Origin: JAJFUE01 sp041687335
GTDB lineage: Bacteria > Sumerlaeota > Sumerlaeia > MVZB01
Assembly (NCBI GenBank): GCA_041687335.1
Contig: JAWLCE010000001.1
Location: 124,001 to 188,000, forward strand
Direction of reading: 5' to 3'
DNA: 64,000 bases
Positions 27,836 to 36,199 of the stretch are shown here, in pieces (position 1 is the stretch's first letter; the number at the start of each line of letters is the position of its first letter). A model generated the notes under the pieces. That model searched no databases, was not told where the DNA came from, and saw only the letters and a program-made list of their open reading frames with translations. A program made the position numbers and the translations under genes.

Positions 27836-29440
27836 ATGGCACGGGCACTGGAAGAGTTTACCAATGAGCCGCCGCTTGATTTCGCACGCGAGGAAGCCCG
27901 TTCGGCGATGGCCGGGGCGTTGGCCGAGATGCGCGCGCGGCTGCCGCTGCTGGCGGGGCCGATCATCGCGGGCAAGCGGCTTGAGATGGCCGGGGAGACG
28001 GAAATCCGCAGCCCATCGGACCTGAATCTGCTCGTCGGGCGCTGCGCCATGGGCGGGGCGGCCGAGGCCAATCAGGCGATCGGAGCCGCCGAGCAGGCAT
28101 TCCCGACCTGGAGCCGCGCGCCGGCCCCCGAACGCACCTCGATCTTCCTGCGCGCGGCCGACGAACTGCGCCGCCGCCGGCTCGAATTCGCGGCGCTGGA
28201 GGTTTTTGAATGCGCCAAGCCCTGGCGCGAGGCCGATGCCGATGTCTGCGAGGCGATCGACTTCATCCACTACTATGCGCGCGAGGCATTGCGCCTGAGT
28301 GAGCCGCGGCCGATGCAGCCGCAGATACCGGGCGAGCGTAACGATCTGTCGTGGCATCCGCTGGGAGTGACCGCCGTCATCGGCCCGTGGAACTTTCCGC
28401 TGGCGATCCCGGTGGGGATGATGTCCGCCGCCGCGCTCGCCGGCAACACCGTCGTCTGGAAGCCGGCCGAGCAGTCGCCGCTGGTGGTGGCTTTGATGAT
28501 GGAACTGCTCGAGCGGGCGGGGCTGCCGGCCGGGGTGGTGAACCTGCTGCCTGGCCGCGGCGAGGACGCCGGCCAGACGCTGCTGGACTCCCCGCGCGTG
28601 CGGATGGTCGCCTTCACCGGCTCAAAGGAGGTCGGCCTGCACATCCTGCGGGCCTGCGCGGGGGTGCCGGTCGGGCAGCCGTTCGTCAAGCGCACGGTGA
28701 TTGAGATGGGCGGCAAGAATGCGATGATCGTCGACGCCAGCGCCGACCTCGACGCCGCGCTGATCGACATCCTCGCCAGCGCGTTCGGCTACAGCGGGCA
28801 GAAGTGCTCGGCACTGTCGCGGCTGATCGCACACGAGGAGATTTACGACCCGCTGGTGGAACGGCTACGCGAGGGGGCGGCCAGCCTCAAGATCGCGCCG
28901 GCCTGGGAGCCCGGCTGTCAGCTGGGGCCGCTGATCGACGCCGCCGCGCGCGCCAAGACGGAGGGCTACATCGGGCAGGGCCGCGCGGCGGAGCGCTCGA
29001 TTTACGTCGGCGAGGCGGGCGAACTAGCCGCACGCGGGCATTTCGTCGCCCCGGCGATCTTCGACGGCCTGCCGGTGGAGCACCCCGTCGTGCAGGAGGA
29101 AATCTTCGGCCCCGTGCTGGTCGTGCTGCGCGCGCGCTCGTTCGAGGAGGCGTTGGCCATCGCCAACGACACACCCTATGGGCTGACCGGTGGCGTCCAC
29201 TCGCGCACGCCGGCGCACCTGGAGCTGGCGCGCGAGCGTTTCGAGTGCGGTAACCTGTATCTCAACCGCGGCACCACCGGCGCGATCGTCGGCCGCCAGC
29301 CCTTCGGCGGCACCAAGCTGAGCGGCATCGGCGCCAAGACCGGCGGCCCCGAATACCTCCAGCAGTTCATGATCAGCCGCGCCACCAGCGAGAACCTGAT
29401 GCGCCACGGATATGCACCGATCAAAGGTGAGGTGGTTTGA
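27836..29440 (+). CDS. 1-Pyrroline-5-carboxylate dehydrogenase (aldehyde dehydrogenase)
   Basis: 534 residues. It oxidises P5C/glutamate semialdehyde to glutamate with NAD+. The N-terminus (FTNEPPLDFAREEARSAM) is the typical opening of the PutA-type P5CDH domain. The aldehyde dehydrogenase core has GVTAVIGPWNFPLAIP, KPAEQSPL, FTGSKEVG, the catalytic Glu in VIEMGGKNAMIV and the catalytic Cys324 in SGQKCSALS. The C-terminal PFGGTKLSGIGAKTGGPEYL is also typical. Together with the preceding gene it carries out complete proline-to-glutamate oxidation. AGAGGAG lies 8 bases before the ATG. Confidence 0.95.
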   Translation: MARALEEFTNEPPLDFAREEARSAMAGALAEMRARLPLLAGPIIAGKRLEMAGETEIRSPSDLNLLVGRCAMGGAAEANQAIGAAEQAFPTWSRAPAPERTSIFLRAADELRRRRLEFAALEVFECAKPWREADADVCEAIDFIHYYAREALRLSEPRPMQPQIPGERNDLSWHPLGVTAVIGPWNFPLAIPVGMMSAAALAGNTVVWKPAEQSPLVVALMMELLERAGLPAGVVNLLPGRGEDAGQTLLDSPRVRMVAFTGSKEVGLHILRACAGVPVGQPFVKRTVIEMGGKNAMIVDASADLDAALIDILASAFGYSGQKCSALSRLIAHEEIYDPLVERLREGAASLKIAPAWEPGCQLGPLIDAAARAKTEGYIGQGRAAERSIYVGEAGELAARGHFVAPAIFDGLPVEHPVVQEEIFGPVLVVLRARSFEEALAIANDTPYGLTGGVHSRTPAHLELARERFECGNLYLNRGTTGAIVGRQPFGGTKLSGIGAKTGGPEYLQQFMISRATSENLMRHGYAPIKGEVV

Positions 29441-29444
29441 AGGG

Positions 29445-29480
29445 GCGCGGCGGCGGGGAATGGACCGCCGCCGCGCTTTG
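29445..29480. terminator. Terminator hairpin between convergent genes
   Basis: GCGCGGCGGCGG pairs with CCGCCGCCGCGC across an 8-base loop and is followed by a short TTTG on the plus strand. It sits between the stop codons of the convergent P5CDH and AAA ATPase genes. Confidence 0.65.
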
Positions 29481-29493
29481 TCCAGCGTCTGCA

Positions 29494-30846
29494 TTATTCA
29501 TCATCACGGCCTACCACGAAGCCGATCGGGGCGTTTGCCTTGCGGGGGAAGCGTTCGATCGCACGCGCGAAATGCGTATCGCCCAGCGGCAGCCGCTCGG
29601 GACGACGGCCGCCGGCGGCAACCCGATCCTCGATCGCCTCAAAGACTGCCAACCGGCACAGCTCGTTCATCTGCGCCCCCGTGAAGCGGCGGGTGCGGCG
29701 AGCCCACTGGTGCGCATCGAAATCACCGCCGTGGCGGACGCGCCAGCGTTTGAGGAACCGCTCGCGCTCGCCCAACCGCATCGGCGGCACCTCCAGCACG
29801 CAGTCGAAGCGGTTGGGCCGATCGCGCAGCGCCGGCTCGATTGCCTTGAGGTTGTTGGTCGTGGCAATGGTGATGATGCCGCCCTTCGAGTCGATCCCGT
29901 CCAGGCACGACAGGAACTCGCCGACGATCTCGCCGCGGCCGCCGTCATAACGGTCGCGGGCGACCAGGTCGAAGTCCTCGAAGAACAGGATCGTTGGGGC
30001 GAACCGCCGCCCCCATTCGAAGACGCGCCGCACGTCCTTGCCCTCCTCCAGCATGCCGGGGGTGCTCAGGATAAAGGTCACGCCGCAATGGCGAGCAAGT
30101 GCCCGGCCGATCAGCGTCTTGCCGGTGCCCGGCGGCCCATGCAGCACGATCCCACGCCGCAGCGGCACGCCATTTGCAATGTAGAGCCGGCGATGGCCGA
30201 GCAGGTCAATGCAGTTGCGACGGATCGCCCCCTCCAGCGCCGGCGGCAGGACCACATCGTTCCAATCAACCGGCTCGGGGCGCAAGAAATGTCCCGTGGC
30301 ATCGAAGGACTGGCGCCGCAGGAAATGGTGGCCGTCCATCCATCGACGCAGACGCGGCAGCAGCTTCCTCAGCCACTCGTAACGCCGGCGCGGGATCGAG
30401 AAGATCAGGTCGCAATCCTCACACTTTCGCTCCTCGTCCACCCAGATGTCGATGACCATCCGGCCGCCGTCGGGGCCGCGCCAGAACTGACAGCCGTGGC
30501 GCAGCAGGAAGTCGAAGCGGCCGGGCGCCACCTCGACGGCCAGCCGCTCCACCGGCTGTGGGCCTTCAGGCCGATAACGGCGCTCGCGTTCGATGCCCCA
30601 GCCCTTGAGCAGCGCCGTCAGCGCGCGCTGCGCCATCAACAAGTCCATAATATTGACCGACCATGACATTGAAATGAGCGTCTCGGCCTCGGCCGGGCCG
30701 AAGAACTCGCGCAGGTCGATCTCCTCGGCCTTCATTCGCAGGTGACGGTCGATCTCCAGTTCCAGCAGGCGTCCCACCCCTTCGGTTTCATCCTGGGGCA
30801 GGACCTGCCGGTGAAGCATCAATTCCTTGATCATCATGATACGCAT
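29494..30846 (-). CDS. AAA-family ATPase (BCS1-like core)
   Basis: 450 residues. The AAA module (about residues 215-410) has Walker A GPPGTGKTLIGRALA, Walker B ILFFEDFD, sensor-1 IATTNN and an arginine-finger-type RDRPNRFD. The N-terminal 200 residues hold a BCS1-like pattern without a visible membrane span and contain a CEDCD pair that could bind metal. The most likely role is protein unfolding or remodelling, but the substrate is unknown. The ATG chosen is close to GGAGG; an ATG 9 bases later gives better spacing. No partner gene is adjacent. It converges on the P5CDH gene. Confidence 0.85.
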   Translation of the reverse strand: MRIMMIKELMLHRQVLPQDETEGVGRLLELEIDRHLRMKAEEIDLREFFGPAEAETLISMSWSVNIMDLLMAQRALTALLKGWGIERERRYRPEGPQPVERLAVEVAPGRFDFLLRHGCQFWRGPDGGRMVIDIWVDEERKCEDCDLIFSIPRRRYEWLRKLLPRLRRWMDGHHFLRRQSFDATGHFLRPEPVDWNDVVLPPALEGAIRRNCIDLLGHRRLYIANGVPLRRGIVLHGPPGTGKTLIGRALARHCGVTFILSTPGMLEEGKDVRRVFEWGRRFAPTILFFEDFDLVARDRYDGGRGEIVGEFLSCLDGIDSKGGIITIATTNNLKAIEPALRDRPNRFDCVLEVPPMRLGERERFLKRWRVRHGGDFDAHQWARRTRRFTGAQMNELCRLAVFEAIEDRVAAGGRRPERLPLGDTHFARAIERFPRKANAPIGFVVGRDDE

Positions 30847-31166
30847 GCCCTCCGGGGCAGCAGCCGGCCACGACGGCGCGCGGCCGGTGAACTTAATGAG
30901 GGAAAGACGGCTCCGGCGCCACCGGGCGCACGCAATGCTGCGTGGCGCCTGGACGGGCCGGGGTTAAATCGGATTGGGCGAGGGTTCTATTAGATCGGGC
31001 TTTGGAAGCGAAGGCGCGCACGCCGGCCCAAAGCCCCAATCAGGGCCTCGCGTCGGTGGTGGTGACTGCTGACACGCATCATGCCGCCTCCAATGGAGGA
31101 TGGAATCAAGGCGAACGGTTGATTAAATCATAAAACTTCACGTGATGACAACATAAAAAAACCAAT
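30847..31166. other. Intergenic region, nothing recognised
   Basis: About 320 bases between the AAA ATPase start and the DUF2442 stop. No family-like reading frame, RNA gene or clear hairpin seen. The right third is A/T-rich. Confidence 0.5.
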
Positions 31167-31448
31167 TTATGAGGCCCGCCTCTGACTGCGCCCGCTCAGC
31201 GGGGCGATGCCGGTTACTTCGCCGTGAAGGACGTCGGGATCGAGGTCAACGCCATTGGGCCACTCGATGGTTCGGGAATCAGGATTGACGCGCACCTGCC
31301 GAAAAAAGCTGCTCTCGCGCAACGGCGTGAAAACACCCCCTTGCTGAACGAGATCAGCCAAGTCCACAATTCCCTCGGCCCCGTCATCGAAACAGAGGTG
31401 GAGCCTATAACCATCCAGGGGCTCGACCGTTTCAACGTGCTTGAGCAT
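31167..31448 (-). CDS. DUF2442 protein
   Basis: 93 residues. The DUF2442 pattern is plain: LDGYRLHLCFDDGAEGIVDL, VFTPLRESSFFRQVRV, then TIEWPNGVDLDPDVLH. Proteins of this family are small, cytoplasmic and often encoded beside DUF4160 proteins, as here (14 bases after the DUF4160 stop). The pairing has been suggested to be toxin-antitoxin-like, but the function is unproven. Ribosome site weak, consistent with translational coupling to the upstream gene. Confidence 0.88.
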   Translation of the reverse strand: MLKHVETVEPLDGYRLHLCFDDGAEGIVDLADLVQQGGVFTPLRESSFFRQVRVNPDSRTIEWPNGVDLDPDVLHGEVTGIAPLSGRSQRRAS

Positions 31449-31462
31449 CCTGATTCACCATT

Positions 31463-31722
31463 TCATGCGAGCGGCTGTAATTTCGAAAGCGGTTCACCAT
31501 GACGGGCCCTCTCCCAATTCTGACATAGCTCGGGGTGATGTAACGCAGCCCATTCCGTCACAAGGCCACGGACACGGGGCGAAAGCTCTCCCTCGATGAC
31601 AGCCAGATCCTCAATCCCGACAATGGCTTCCTGCCCCTCATATCCAACATGGAAATGAGGAGGCACATGATCATTGTAGAACATTCTGATGACGATGCCG
31701 AAAAACCACAGATTTCGGGCAT
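31463..31722 (-). pseudogene. DUF4160 gene with an N-terminal frameshift
   Basis: The intact part (31463-31684, 73 codons) reads MFYNDHVPPHFHVGYEGQEA and on through GELSPRVRGLVTEWAALHH, a clear DUF4160 protein, but family members begin MPEICxFFGIVIRMFYNDH. Upstream on the minus strand an ATG at 31722 gives MPEICGF, then the frame is lost. Adding one T to the five-T run (31701-31705, A on the plus strand) restores FFGIVIRMF exactly. So it is a one-base deletion in a homopolymer, or a sequencing error. Translation could also restart at the internal ATG at 31684, giving an N-truncated protein. Confidence 0.82.
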
Positions 31723-31740
31723 GATTTCAGCATCCAATCC

Positions 31741-34404
31741 CTAGCCCTTCATCTCGCGCGCTGCCCTGACCAGCTCGGCCAGCTTCTGCATGGCTTCCAA
31801 TGGGGTGAGGCGGTCGATGTCGAGGCTGGCCAGGTCCTCGAGCACCGGGGGCAGGATCGAGCCGAACAGGTCCAGCTGCATGAGGTCGATGTCATGGATT
31901 TCGCCGATGCGCGGGCGGCTGGCGGGTGGCGTGCCATCGGCCTCGGCGGGCGAGCGGCGCTGGCATTCGAGCTGGAACAGGATCTCGCGGGCGCGCTCGA
32001 GCGCCTCGGCCGGCATGCCGGCGAGCTGGGCAGCATAGATGCCGTAGCTGCGGTCGGCGCTGCCGGGCACGATCTGATAGAGGAAGGTGATCTCGCGGCT
32101 GGACTCGCGCACGGCGACGCTGCGGTTGCAGACGCCCTTGAGCCGGCCCTCAAGGTCGGCAAGCTCGTGGTAGTGGGTCGCAAACAAAGTCTTGGCGCGT
32201 CGGCGGGCGTGGCCGCTCAGGTATTCGATTACCGCCCAGGCGATTGAAATGCCGTCATAGGTCGAGGTGCCGCGGCCGATCTCGTCGAGAATGACCAGGC
32301 TCTTCTCGGTGGCATTGTTGAGGATATTGGCGGTCTCGGTCATCTCGACCAGGAAGGTGGACTGGCCGCGGGCGAGGTAATCGGTCGCGCCAACGCGGGT
32401 GAAGATGCGGTCGACCAGCCCCACGCGCGCCCGGCGGGCGGGGATGAACGAGCCGACGTGCGCCATCAGCGTCAGCAGCGCCACCTGGCGGATGAACGTG
32501 GACTTGCCGGCCATGTTGGGGCCGGTGATGATCCAGATGCGGCTGTCGCGCCCGTCGAGCAGGGTGTCGTTGGCCACGAAGGGCCGGTCGGCCAGCAGGG
32601 CCTCGACGACCGGGTGGCGGCCGCCCTCGATCTCGAGCAGGTCCGAGCCGTCGACCTCCGGGCACACCCAGCCGCCGCGCAGCGCCGCCTCGGCCAGGCT
32701 GGCCAGGGCATCGGCCTCGGCCAGCTGGGCCGCCAGTTGCTGGATCATGGCCGTCTGCGCCAGCACCTCGCCGCGCAGCGATTCAAACAACTCATTCTCC
32801 AGCTCGTTGATCTTCTCCTGCGCCCCCAGGATCAGCTCCTCCTTTTCCTTGAGGGCGGGGGTGACGAAGCGCTCGCCGCCGGTGAGCGTCTGGCGGCGGA
32901 TGTAGTCGGCGGGGACCTTGTCCAGATTGGCCTTGCTGATCTCGATGTAGTAGCCGAAAACGCGGTTGTAGCCGATCTTGAGCGAAGCGATGCCGGTGCG
33001 CTCGACCTCCTCGGCGCGCATGCGGGCGATCCAGCCCTTGCCATCGCGGGTGATGGCGCGCAGCTCGTCCAGGCGCGCGTCGTGGCCGTCGCGAATCATC
33101 CCGCCCTCGCGCACCGAGACCGGCGGGTCGGAGGCGAGGGCGGACTGCAGGCGGTCGGCGAGGGCCGCCAGGGTCTGCATCTCGTCGCCTAGGCGCCCCA
33201 GCCGGCCCGCCCCCAGCGACATGAGCGCCGCCTTGATCGAGGGAGCCTCGCGCAGCGAGGCGGCCAGCGCCGCCAGGTCGCGCGCGTTGCCCGCCGCGCA
33301 GGCGATCCGCCCGAGGATGCGCTCCAGGTCGCGCACGCCGCGCAGGCCCTCATCGAGCTGGCGGCGCGCGGGAGCTTGGGAGAGCAGGGCCTCGATGGCC
33401 TGCTGGCGCGCCTGGATGGCATCGACTTCCTGGAGCGGCTGGAGCAGCCAGGCGCGCAGCAGGCGCCCACCCATCGGCGTGCGCGTGTGGTCGAGCACCT
33501 CGAGCAGGGTGGCCGAGCGGCCGCCGTCGACCAGATTGCGCGTCAGCTCGAGCGAGCGCTGGGTGACCGCGTCGATCATCATCGTGTCGCGCACCGAGTA
33601 AAGCCGCAGCCGGCCGATGTGCGAGAGCCCGCGGCGCTGGGTCTCGCGCAGGTAGGTGACCAGCGCCCCCGCCGCGCCAATGGCGGCCGGGGAATCCTCG
33701 GCACCGAACCCCTGCAGCGTGGCCACGCCGAGCTGCTCGAGCAGCGCCGCGCGCGCGCTTTCATGACGCACCATGCCGCGGTCGACGCGCGTGCGCACCG
33801 GCGCCGAGCCGCCCCCCAGCAGCGCCGCCAACCCTGGCCCCAGCAGCTCCCAGTCCTCCTCGGAGGCCAGAATCTCGGCCGGCGCGACGCGCGAGATTTC
33901 GGAGAGCAGCACGGCGCGGGCATCGTCGCCCGCCAGCTCGGTGGCCGTCAGCTCGCCGGTGGAAAGGTCGGCGTAGGCCAGCCCCCAGTTGCCGTGGTGG
34001 CGCGCGACGGCAGCGAGATAGTTGCCGGCCTTGTCGTCGAGCAGGCCCGCCTCAATGATCGTGCCGGGGGTGACCACGCGCGTCACCTCGCGGCGCACGA
34101 CTCCCCTCGCCTGGCGGGCGTCCTCGACCTGGTCGCAGATCGCGACGCGCCGGCCGGCCTGGATCAGCTTGCGCAGGTAGGCGTCGAGCGCGTGGTAGGG
34201 AATCCCGGCCAGCGGCAGGGTCTGGCCCTTGCCCACGTGCTTGCGCGTCAGCGTGATCCCCAGGATCTGGCTGGCCTCGCGCGCGTCCTCGCCGAAGGTC
34301 TCATAGAAATCGCCGATGCGGAAGAAGAGGATATCGTCGGGGTGATTCGCCTTGATCTGCTGATACTGGCGGATCATCGGGGTCAGCGAGGTCTCTTTGG
34401 CCAT
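31741..34404 (-). CDS. mutS: DNA mismatch repair protein MutS
   Basis: 887 residues, normal for MutS. It recognises mismatches and starts methyl- or nick-directed repair. The mismatch-binding domain near the N-terminus has FFRIGDFYETFGEDA (Phe-X-Glu wedge). The connector, lever and clamp regions follow. The ATPase has Walker A ITGPNMAGKSTFIRQ, Walker B LVILDEIGRGTSTYDG and the ATHYHELADL signature. The start is MAKETSLTPMIRQYQ; the longer frame adds 41 residues not found in MutS. mutL is not in the window. It is divergent from ssrA. Confidence 0.98.
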   Translation of the reverse strand: MAKETSLTPMIRQYQQIKANHPDDILFFRIGDFYETFGEDAREASQILGITLTRKHVGKGQTLPLAGIPYHALDAYLRKLIQAGRRVAICDQVEDARQARGVVRREVTRVVTPGTIIEAGLLDDKAGNYLAAVARHHGNWGLAYADLSTGELTATELAGDDARAVLLSEISRVAPAEILASEEDWELLGPGLAALLGGGSAPVRTRVDRGMVRHESARAALLEQLGVATLQGFGAEDSPAAIGAAGALVTYLRETQRRGLSHIGRLRLYSVRDTMMIDAVTQRSLELTRNLVDGGRSATLLEVLDHTRTPMGGRLLRAWLLQPLQEVDAIQARQQAIEALLSQAPARRQLDEGLRGVRDLERILGRIACAAGNARDLAALAASLREAPSIKAALMSLGAGRLGRLGDEMQTLAALADRLQSALASDPPVSVREGGMIRDGHDARLDELRAITRDGKGWIARMRAEEVERTGIASLKIGYNRVFGYYIEISKANLDKVPADYIRRQTLTGGERFVTPALKEKEELILGAQEKINELENELFESLRGEVLAQTAMIQQLAAQLAEADALASLAEAALRGGWVCPEVDGSDLLEIEGGRHPVVEALLADRPFVANDTLLDGRDSRIWIITGPNMAGKSTFIRQVALLTLMAHVGSFIPARRARVGLVDRIFTRVGATDYLARGQSTFLVEMTETANILNNATEKSLVILDEIGRGTSTYDGISIAWAVIEYLSGHARRRAKTLFATHYHELADLEGRLKGVCNRSVAVRESSREITFLYQIVPGSADRSYGIYAAQLAGMPAEALERAREILFQLECQRRSPAEADGTPPASRPRIGEIHDIDLMQLDLFGSILPPVLEDLASLDIDRLTPLEAMQKLAELVRAAREMKG

Positions 34405-34573
34405 GTCATACTGCGTCCAGCCGGTGTCTCGTGCGCGCGCGTGTGGTTTCGCCCGGCTACGGATGAACCAGCAAACCACAGCCCGCCGGTGGAGGCAAGC
34501 GTCCCGCGGCACCGGGGTTGCGATCAACGAGGGCCGGGGGGGCGACGGCCGGGCGATTTTTTACGATACGGCT

Positions 34574-34602
34574 TTCACCGCCCTGGCGCCCTGTGCTAGA
34601 TT
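34574..34602 (+). promoter_or_regulatory. Candidate promoter of ssrA
   Basis: TTCACC (34574-34579), 17-base spacer, TAGATT (34597-34602): four of six matches at each box. It implies a leader of about 70 bases before the mature tmRNA end, removable by processing. Confidence 0.45.
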
Positions 34603-34680
34603 AATGGAGATGGCCGGCCCGGATGCGGGCGGCAATGAGTCAGGTTGATCAACGGCGTCCCGATGCGTCGGTTCCCAAGT

Positions 34681-35038
34681 GGGGGCGAAATGGTTTCGAC
34701 GGGATATGCTGTGGGAATGGTTGCAAGCCGAGGATTGTTGGGTCAGCCTCGTTAAAAAGACCTGGCAAACAACAACAACTGGCGAAGATCAACTCGCCCT
34801 GGCGGCCTAAGGCCGCCCGTCCACCCGCCGCTTGCCTGTGGTAGCGGAGTGGGCGTCAATCAGCAGGCTGGCGTGCGGGACCCCTGCTCGAGGTCCCAAA
34901 CGCGAGATTAACCGGGCTGGCTCAAAGGGCAGGGCGTCGATCCCCGGCCCGCGAGCGAGATCAAATGACCGACTAAGCTTGTAGACGCTGTTTTTGCAGA
35001 TATTTCGGACGCGGGTTCAATTCCCGCCGCCTCCACCA
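34681..35038 (+). ncRNA. ssrA: Transfer-messenger RNA
   Basis: It begins GGGGGCGAAATGGTTTCGAC, the tmRNA 5' hallmark, and ends with the tRNA-like GCGGGTTCAATTCCCGCCGC and CTCCACCA; the terminal GGGGGC/GCCTCC arms pair. It rescues stalled ribosomes by tagging the nascent chain. A tag frame ending in GEDQLALAA and TAA (34808-34810) is readable. However, this frame is not that of the conventional GCA resume codon at 34765, so the resume codon here would have to be upstream-frame ACC, TGG or CAA, or one base is miscalled. The stop codon sits in a GC-rich hairpin. Confidence 0.97.
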
Positions 35039-35072
35039 ATCTTCTTCCCAGACAGTCCCGCGAGATCCGAAG

Positions 35073-35096
35073 AACCCGCCGAAATGGCGGGTTTTT
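35073..35096 (+). terminator. Rho-independent terminator of ssrA
   Basis: AACCCGCC-gaaat-GGCGGGTT followed by three more Ts, 35 bases after the tmRNA 3' end. Confidence 0.9.
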
Positions 35097-35097
35097 C

Positions 35098-35217
35098 CGC
35101 GCCTACAACCGCACCGCCTTCCTTCCCGAACGTAAGAAAATGATGCAGGACTGGGCCGACTACCTCGACAAGCTCAAGGCGGGAGCTGAGGTGGTCGAGA
35201 TCGGGAGAAGCGCGTGA
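35098..35217 (+). pseudogene. C-terminal remnant of a tyrosine recombinase (P4-type integrase)
   Basis: This short open frame, with no start codon, encodes RAYNRTAFLPERKKMMQDWA and on to DYLDKLKAGAEVVEIG, ending at TGA 35215. This is the characteristic tail that follows the active-site Tyr in P4-type integrases (pattern 'AYxR...ERRxxMQxWADYLxxLKAG'). The rest of the integrase gene, including the catalytic domain, is missing. It directly follows the ssrA terminator. ssrA 3' ends are classic integration sites for such integrases, so this is scar tissue of an integrated element. Confidence 0.82.
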
Positions 35218-35555
35218 GGCCAGTATCATCGCTGAGCTGGCAGCCGTCGCGTTTCAGCGAGCTGCCGGGCATCATCGAGGTCAAGGAAGGCGAGCTGATC
35301 ATTCATGACCACGACCAGCTGACCCCCGAACAGCGCCGGTCGATCCGGAAGATCCGTGCCATGACGATCGGCCGCACCCGCGACGGCCGCGAGATCGAAA
35401 GCATCGAGGTCGAGCTGTGGGACAAGGTCCACGCCCTCGAGCTGCTGGCCCGCCACCACCGCCTGCTCGGCAACGACGCCCCCACCAGCCGCCAGACCAT
35501 CCAAGTCTACATGGACTTGGGCAGCGAGCGGCCACGGTTCGCGGGCGACCAGTGA
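35214..35555 (+). pseudogene. Fragment of phage terminase small subunit
   Basis: The frame starts at a GTG overlapping the end of the integrase remnant and encodes 113 residues. The part ELPGIIEVKEGELIIHDHDQ, then LTPEQRRSIRKIRAM, then VELWDKVHALELLARHHRLL matches the C-terminal half of TerS proteins (pattern 'DELTPEQxxAI...KLxDKLxALELLGRHLGL'). The N-terminal DNA-binding helix-turn-helix half is absent and an in-frame stop at 35187 blocks further extension. The joint with the integrase tail looks like a deletion fusion of prophage ends. It could still be translated, but function is unlikely. Confidence 0.72.
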
Positions 35556-35717
35556 TAAATCAAGGCCGCCGGTCCACCGGCTGCACCCGCCATTCACCCC
35601 ATCGAAATCAAGGAGTTGTGTGATGTTGGCAGTAGGGGGGTATGGGACTCTATCCGCGTCTACAATTCCTCGCGCGCGCGAATCGGCGGCCGCTGGTGTC
35701 AGCCATGCTCTTTTTCT

Positions 35718-35773
35718 TTGACAGACTCAGTCAGCGCGTCTACTAATAGTTACGTAGGTTCGTATTTATTAGT
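35718..35773 (+). promoter_or_regulatory. Promoter and candidate BlaI-type operator of the blaI-blaR1-like pair
   Basis: A perfect TTGACA (35718-35723) is followed after 17 bases by TACTAA (35741-35746). Over and after the -10 lies an inverted repeat ACTAATA (35742-35748) / TATTAGT (35767-35773), with inner CTAC (35740-35743) / GTAG (35754-35757). BlaI/MecI repressors bind palindromes with TAC...GTA cores over their own promoter, so autoregulation is likely. Start codon about 12 bases further, after GTGGAGG. Confidence 0.65.
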
Positions 35774-35785
35774 GGAGGCCCGTGG

Positions 35786-36199
35786 ATGGCTCGCTCATCG
35801 GTCCGGCCCAGTGATTTGGAACTTCAGATTCTCGGCATCCTCTGGCAGCAGGGGCCGCTGACGGCACGCCAGGTGCTCGAGGCGCTGCCCGACGGCAAGC
35901 AGCGCGCCTATACCACCGTGCTGACCACGATGCAGATCATGGAGCGCAAGGGCCTGGTGGCGCGGCGGATCGATGCGGTCACGCACATATGGCGGCCGGC
36001 CGTCTCGCGGCGGCAGGTGATGGGGCCGCTGCTCAAGGGGCTGGTTCGCAACGTCTTTGGCGGGCGGCCCAGCGCAGCGCTCCAGCAATTGCTCGCCGGC
36101 TCGACCGTCGACGCGGAGGAACTGGCCGAGATCCGCCGCCTGCTGGCCGAGCACGAGGCGCGCGCCGCCGCCAAGGATACCCGGGAGGAAGGCCAATGA
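35786..36199 (+). CDS. BlaI/MecI/CopY-family transcriptional repressor
   Basis: 137 residues. The winged-helix pattern is typical: LELQILGILWQQGPLTARQV, YTTVLTTMQIMERKGLVAR, and WRPAVSRRQV as the wing. The C-terminal helices form the dimer domain, where BlaI is normally cut by its sensor protease. The stop codon overlaps the start of the M56 peptidase gene (ATGA), the usual arrangement of repressor and sensor. An inverted repeat over the promoter is the likely operator. No beta-lactamase gene is near, so the regulon is unknown. Confidence 0.95.
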   Translation: MARSSVRPSDLELQILGILWQQGPLTARQVLEALPDGKQRAYTTVLTTMQIMERKGLVARRIDAVTHIWRPAVSRRQVMGPLLKGLVRNVFGGRPSAALQQLLAGSTVDAEELAEIRRLLAEHEARAAAKDTREEGQ

